16,283 bases of DNA from an uncultured Ruminococcus sp. GTDB lineage: Bacteria > Bacillota > Clostridia > Oscillospirales > CAG-272. Position 1 is the stretch's first letter; each line of letters begins with the position of its first letter. Location: NCBI GenBank assembly GCA_902766115.1, contig CACXCL010000074.1:1-16283 (forward strand), read 5' to 3'. Shown here in pieces: positions 12,706 through 16,283 of this stretch. Position numbers and translations under genes: made by a program. The notes under the pieces are model-generated. The model ran no database searches and was not told the DNA's origin. It saw only the letters and a list, made by a program, of their open reading frames with translations.

Positions 12706-14658
12706 ATGAACGATCTTGAAATCCTTGTTAATCTGTCAAACAAATACGGAGCAGATCCCGGTTTTGTACTCGCCGGAGGAGGGAACACTTCGGTCAAAAC
12801 GGAAAAAGAGCTTTATATAAAAGGAAGCGGCACTTCGCTTAAAACGATAAAGGCGGAGCAGTTCGTCAGGATGGACCGGGAACGCCTCGCCGAAATATGG
12901 AAAAAAGAGTATCCCGCAGACGCTGACGAGAGGGAAGCTGCTGTGCTTCGCGACCTGATGGCGTCCCGCCGCCCAGGAGAAGAGGCGAAAAGGCCATCGG
13001 TCGAGACGCTCTTCCACGATCTTTTCTCGCAGAAATTCGTTCTCCACGTTCATCCTGCCGTCGTAAACGGGGTTCTTTGTTCGAAAAAAGGAAAAGAAAT
13101 CATAAACGAACTGTTCCCGGAATCGATCTGGCTTGACGCATGCGAGCCCGGTTACGTTATGGCTTCCGCTTTCCGCCGCGCGATGCAGGAATACGAATCA
13201 GAAACAGGTCGAAAGTCAGATCTCGTTTTTCATCAGAATCACGGAGTATTCTTCGCTGCTGAGACAGCGGAGGATCTTGACAAACTTGTCTCGTCGGTCA
13301 TCGGCGCCATCGACAGAAAGATCACGACCCGACCCGATTTCTCGAAGGTCGGTACAAACGACGCCAAAGCCGCTGAGATCGCCCCTGTTCTTCGTATGCT
13401 CTATGACGGTGAAGGCGCTTCCAGAGTCCACTTCAGTGCGGACGGAACTGTCCTCGGGTTCGCCGCCTCCAGAGAGCAGTTTGAAAAGGTCAGAAGACCG
13501 CTCACACCCGATCACATTGTGTACTGCAAGGCCGAACCTTTGTACCTCCAGGAGACGGATACCGAGTCTGTCGTTTCCGCTTTCAACGACTTCAAATCTG
13601 AGCACGGGTACTCTCCGAGGATCGTTATCGTAAAGGATTTGGGCGAATTTGCGATCGGATCGACGCTTAAAGAAGCGCGCACTGCCGCCGCCCTCTGGCG
13701 GGACGCCATGACCGTCGTCACATACTCCGAAAGTTTCGGCGGAGTGCAGCCCATGTCAGATGAACTTCGTGATTTTATCGTCAACTGGGAAGTCGAGAAA
13801 TACAGATCAAAAGTCAGCGGCGGCGCCGTGAACTCAAAAGATTTGTCACAGAAGATCGCTGTAGTCACCGGAAGCGCACAGGGCTTCGGCGCGGGGATCG
13901 CCCGGTATCTCGCTTCAAGGGGCGCGTCCGTCGTGATCGCCGACATCAACGCCGAGGGAGCGAAGAAGACCGCTGAAGAGATCGCATCCGAAACCGGAGC
14001 CGACACGCTCGCGGTAACCGTAAATATTGCGGACGAGGACAGCGTCGCCAACATGGTAAGAGAAACAGTGCTGCATTTCGGAGGCATCGACGTTTTTGTC
14101 AACAACGCCGGCATCGTCCGTGCAGGATCGCTTGAAGAGATGACGAAACAGAACTTCGACCTTGTCACCTCCATCAACTACACCGCGTACTTTATGTGCG
14201 CGAAATACGCTTCCGCGGTGATGAAGCTCCAGCGCAAGGCAGCCCCGGGATATATGGCAGATATAATCGAGATCAACTCCAAATCCGGTCTCACGGGATC
14301 GAATAAAAACTTCGCTTACGCGGGAAGCAAGTTCGGCGGACTTGGTCTCACCCAGTCCTTCGCGCTTGAGCTTGCACCGTTCGGTATCAAAGTCAACGCC
14401 GTCTGCCCGGGCAACTTCCTGGACGGACCGCTGTGGTCCGACCCTGAGAAAGGTCTTTTCGTGCAGTATCTCAACGCCGGTAAAGTCCCGGGTGCAAAGA
14501 CTGTCGCGGACGTAAAGGCGTATTACGAATCGAAGGTCCCTCTCGGAAGGGGATGCCTTCCCGAGGACGTGAACCGCGCGGTGTCCTACATCATTGAACA
14601 GAAATATGAGACAGGCCAGGCGGTCCCCGTAACAGGCGGTCAGGAAATGTTGAATTAA
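12706..14658 (+). CDS. Fusion of class II aldolase-like domain and short-chain dehydrogenase (sorbitol-6-phosphate dehydrogenase-like)
   Basis: The 650-residue protein has two enzyme domains. The N-terminal part (about 1-210) is a class II aldolase/adducin fold: FVLAGGGNTSVK for phosphate binding, LHVHP (zinc ligands His114 and His116), HQNHGVFF (third ligand His179) and Glu100 nearby. The middle (about 220-370) links to an SDR domain (about 383-650). The SDR has VTGSAQGFGAGIA (388-399), an acidic Asp413 after beta-2 that favours NAD, NNAG (466-469), Ser525, and YAGSK (Tyr538, Lys542). The C-terminal VPLGRGCLPEDV and TGQAVPVTGGQEML resemble sorbitol-6-phosphate 2-dehydrogenases. The architecture resembles YuxG/RhaD-type aldolase-dehydrogenase fusions. 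The likely substrate is a sugar or polyol phosphate, not determined. GGAG lies at 12695-12698. It is the last gene of the der unit. Confidence 0.9.
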   Translation: MNDLEILVNLSNKYGADPGFVLAGGGNTSVKTEKELYIKGSGTSLKTIKAEQFVRMDRERLAEIWKKEYPADADEREAAVLRDLMASRRPGEEAKRPSVETLFHDLFSQKFVLHVHPAVVNGVLCSKKGKEIINELFPESIWLDACEPGYVMASAFRRAMQEYESETGRKSDLVFHQNHGVFFAAETAEDLDKLVSSVIGAIDRKITTRPDFSKVGTNDAKAAEIAPVLRMLYDGEGASRVHFSADGTVLGFAASREQFEKVRRPLTPDHIVYCKAEPLYLQETDTESVVSAFNDFKSEHGYSPRIVIVKDLGEFAIGSTLKEARTAAALWRDAMTVVTYSESFGGVQPMSDELRDFIVNWEVEKYRSKVSGGAVNSKDLSQKIAVVTGSAQGFGAGIARYLASRGASVVIADINAEGAKKTAEEIASETGADTLAVTVNIADEDSVANMVRETVLHFGGIDVFVNNAGIVRAGSLEEMTKQNFDLVTSINYTAYFMCAKYASAVMKLQRKAAPGYMADIIEINSKSGLTGSNKNFAYAGSKFGGLGLTQSFALELAPFGIKVNAVCPGNFLDGPLWSDPEKGLFVQYLNAGKVPGAKTVADVKAYYESKVPLGRGCLPEDVNRAVSYIIEQKYETGQAVPVTGGQEMLN

Positions 14659-14661
14659 AGC

Positions 14662-14689
14662 AAAAGTCCCTCACACAGAGGGACTTTTT
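14662..14689. terminator. Bidirectional terminator between aldolase/SDR and GH18 genes
   Basis: A perfect 11-bp stem pairs AAAAGTCCCTC (14662-14672) with GAGGGACTTTT (14678-14688) around ACACA. T-runs on both strands (five on plus, four on minus) let it serve both convergent genes. Confidence 0.9.
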
Positions 14690-14690
14690 C

Positions 14691-15989
14691 TTATATCTTG
14701 ATGATCGAATACAGCGACATCAGAGACTGCCACAGTGACGGATAATAGTTCATTATGTTCCATACTCCGGTCCCGTAAAGTCCAAATTCATCTATCAGCC
14801 TCAGCAAAGCGTCGCAGTTCCGTGCGTTGCTGAACCAAACCTCGTGTTCGACGGAATCCGCAAAAGACTCCGGCCTGTCGAAATACCTGAAATAAGGCGC
14901 CTGTCTTGTTTCATCGTATGAGATATCCGCTCCTCGCTCGGAGGCAAGAGCCACGGCGCCGACGTTAGTGACTGTCTCCGCTTTTGTCTCCCCTTTGACG
15001 TAGGGAAGCGGCCAGTCGTAGCCGTAGTTCGGGAACCCCATCAGGACCTTGTCGCTTTGTATCCTGCTGTCGGCATATTCGAGTACACGCCTGACTTCAT
15101 TTATTGGCGATACAGCGTTGGGCGGACCGTATGTGTAACCCCATTCGTAGGTCATAACGAGATTATTGTCGGCGATATCCCCGATCCTTGCGTAATCGTG
15201 TCCCTCATACAGCACTCCCGGTTGATCGTCTCTGTTTTTCGGAGCAAGCGACACAAAAAGAAGATATCCGTCTCCGATCCTGTTTTTCATTCGATTCAGA
15301 AAACCGACGTAAGCGTCCGCATACTCCCCGCCTATATATTCAAAGTCCACGTCTATCCCGCCGTATTCTTTTTCAACGAGAACACGCGCACTCTCTTCGA
15401 TCACTCTGTCGCTCAGCTCTTCGGACGAAAGGATCTCGGTTACAAGCTCGTTTGAAAAATTCCCCTGTTCGGTGAGTGAGGTCAGCATCATAAGGGGAGT
15501 CGTTCCGTACTCGCGGGCGATAGATATGAGCCTATCATCGCCCCCCTGAGGCTCGATCAGCTCGCCGCTGTTCTTTATCCCATAGGTGAATATCGAAAGA
15601 TACGTGAGATATGGAAGCGTTCGCCTGAGTACCGTCTCGTCAATAAACGGATAGGCGTACCCGTTCACTGCCGCCGCGCCGAAAGCAGGCGCCTCACGTT
15701 CGATCGTCAGAGTCTGACCCGGAAAAACAGTAGCCTCACCGTTCAAAAACTGGTTGTTTTGATACAAGGTTAACAGAGAAACACCGTTTTCCTCCGCAAT
15801 AGACGTCAGCGTGTCGCCGCCGCGGACCGTGTACGTCCTCGGCGGGAATGAAATTACGATATCCTGCCCCACGACAAGACGGGCGTTCTCGCCGAGTAGA
15901 TTGTCGTTGATTATCCGCGAGACAGGAACGCCGTATCTGCTCGCGATTGAAAAGAGCGAGTCTCCCCGGGCGACGGTATGTATGATCAT
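14691..15989 (-). CDS. LysM-LysM-glycoside hydrolase 18 protein, spore cortex-lytic (YaaH/SleL) type
   Basis: The 432-residue product begins directly with two LysM peptidoglycan-binding repeats (about residues 2-47, HTVARGDSLFSIASRYGVP, and 52-96, YTVRGGDTLTSIAEENGVS). A GH18 domain follows (about 105-425) with the catalytic signature GGIDVDFEYI (Asp213, Asp215, catalytic acid Glu217). This layout is that of YaaH/SleL N-acetylglucosaminidases, which act on the spore cortex during germination. Like them it has no signal peptide, which fits assembly onto the forespore from the mother cell. The start ATG 15989 has AGGAGACC just upstream. On the minus strand, TATAAT lies near 16031-16036 but no good -35 partner was found, and no clear sporulation sigma-factor promoter could be assigned. 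Confidence 0.9.
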   Translation of the reverse strand: MIIHTVARGDSLFSIASRYGVPVSRIINDNLLGENARLVVGQDIVISFPPRTYTVRGGDTLTSIAEENGVSLLTLYQNNQFLNGEATVFPGQTLTIEREAPAFGAAAVNGYAYPFIDETVLRRTLPYLTYLSIFTYGIKNSGELIEPQGGDDRLISIAREYGTTPLMMLTSLTEQGNFSNELVTEILSSEELSDRVIEESARVLVEKEYGGIDVDFEYIGGEYADAYVGFLNRMKNRIGDGYLLFVSLAPKNRDDQPGVLYEGHDYARIGDIADNNLVMTYEWGYTYGPPNAVSPINEVRRVLEYADSRIQSDKVLMGFPNYGYDWPLPYVKGETKAETVTNVGAVALASERGADISYDETRQAPYFRYFDRPESFADSVEHEVWFSNARNCDALLRLIDEFGLYGTGVWNIMNYYPSLWQSLMSLYSIIKI

Positions 15990-16090
15990 TTAACAGGTCT
16001 CCTTTTTTGAATATTTTCCATACTACCGTCCATTATATTCACGAAAGGGAAGAATAGTTACCAATTCAGTGCTCAAGAGTCAAAAATCAC

Positions 16091-16119
16091 TTGCAAAAAA
16101 GCGTCCGCCGTGATATACT
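16091..16119 (+). promoter_or_regulatory. Promoter of the SRP RNA gene
   Basis: TTGCAA (16091-16096, 4 of 6) and TATACT (16114-16119, 5 of 6) are separated by exactly 17 bp. The expected start near 16126-16130 fits the 5' end of the SRP RNA. Confidence 0.8.
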
Positions 16120-16125
16120 ATTGTA

Positions 16126-16283
16126 AGGTAAGTGCCCCGATGAATAAGGCCATACCAGCCGGGGAGTTAGCGGGTCCCTGAACCTGAAGTCCGCTGCAGC
16201 AGGGGTAGTTTCCTTTAATGAGGGGCAGGCTCTTGCAGTCTGCGGGGTGAGCTCATATGTTGAGGGATGGGTCTTGCGCGATC
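16126..16283 (+). ncRNA. ffs: Signal recognition particle RNA, large (Alu-containing) type, 5' part
   Basis: The SRP RNA with Ffh targets nascent membrane and secreted proteins. The sequence matches my memory of the B. subtilis scRNA 5' domain: a CGGGGAG-TTAGCGG block, CCCTGAACCTG, TCCGCTGCAGCAGGG, and later GGGTCTTGCGC close to the end of the window. AGCGG (16168-16172) can pair with CCGCT, and CCCTG with CAGGG, forming the paired hairpins of the Alu domain. The S domain with the GGAAGGAAGCAG tetraloop region lies beyond the edge, so the gene is partial. The exact 5' end is inferred from the promoter. Confidence 0.88.

Noticed and set aside
1..16283. CRISPR array, insertion sequence, prophage or tRNA
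   Set aside because: No regularly spaced repeats, transposase or integrase motifs, phage genes or tRNA-like sequences were seen on either strand.

Overview
The window looks like part of a chromosome from a spore-forming member of the Clostridia (Firmicutes). Four things support this: a LysM/glycoside-hydrolase-18 protein of the spore cortex-lytic type, the start of a large Bacillus/Clostridium-type SRP RNA with an Alu domain, a Cys-rich (zinc-type) ribosomal protein S18, and strong GGAGG-like ribosome binding sites with sigma-A promoters. No mobile element, phage gene, CRISPR array or tRNA was seen. The content is mostly housekeeping.

Layout. Positions 2-2579 (+) hold the 3' part of yebC, then lgt and folD, closed by a terminator at 2596-2632. 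A new promoter (2645-2673) starts the rpsF-ssb-rpsR operon (S6, SSB, S18). Its leader has two hairpins and may carry an S6:S18 autoregulatory site. The operon ends at a bidirectional terminator (4068-4101) that faces the convergent htpG-pgcA operon (minus strand, 7730 to 4106). htpG has a perfect consensus promoter overlapped by an imperfect palindrome. Divergent from it is gap (8026-9048), a monocistronic gene with its own promoter and a strong terminator. Next comes der-plsY-PHP protein-aldolase/SDR fusion (9239-14658, +), with close spacing and no visible internal terminator. It ends at another bidirectional terminator facing a convergent LysM-LysM-GH18 gene (15989-14691). At the right edge the SRP RNA gene starts on the plus strand and runs out of the window.

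How the genes fit together. yebC, rpsF, rpsR, der, htpG and the SRP RNA serve ribosome assembly, translation, folding and protein targeting. lgt and plsY serve the membrane (lipoprotein lipidation and phosphatidic acid synthesis). folD supplies one-carbon folates. pgcA and gap belong to sugar phosphate metabolism and glycolysis. The least understood part is the pair after plsY: a PHP-family metallo-phosphoesterase and a 650-residue protein that joins a class II aldolase-like domain to a short-chain dehydrogenase resembling sorbitol-6-phosphate dehydrogenase. They may form an uncharacterised sugar/polyol phosphate step. Other points of interest are a 70-residue acidic/Ala-rich extension on S18, an acidic tail on Lgt, and several palindromes or shared motifs sitting on promoters.
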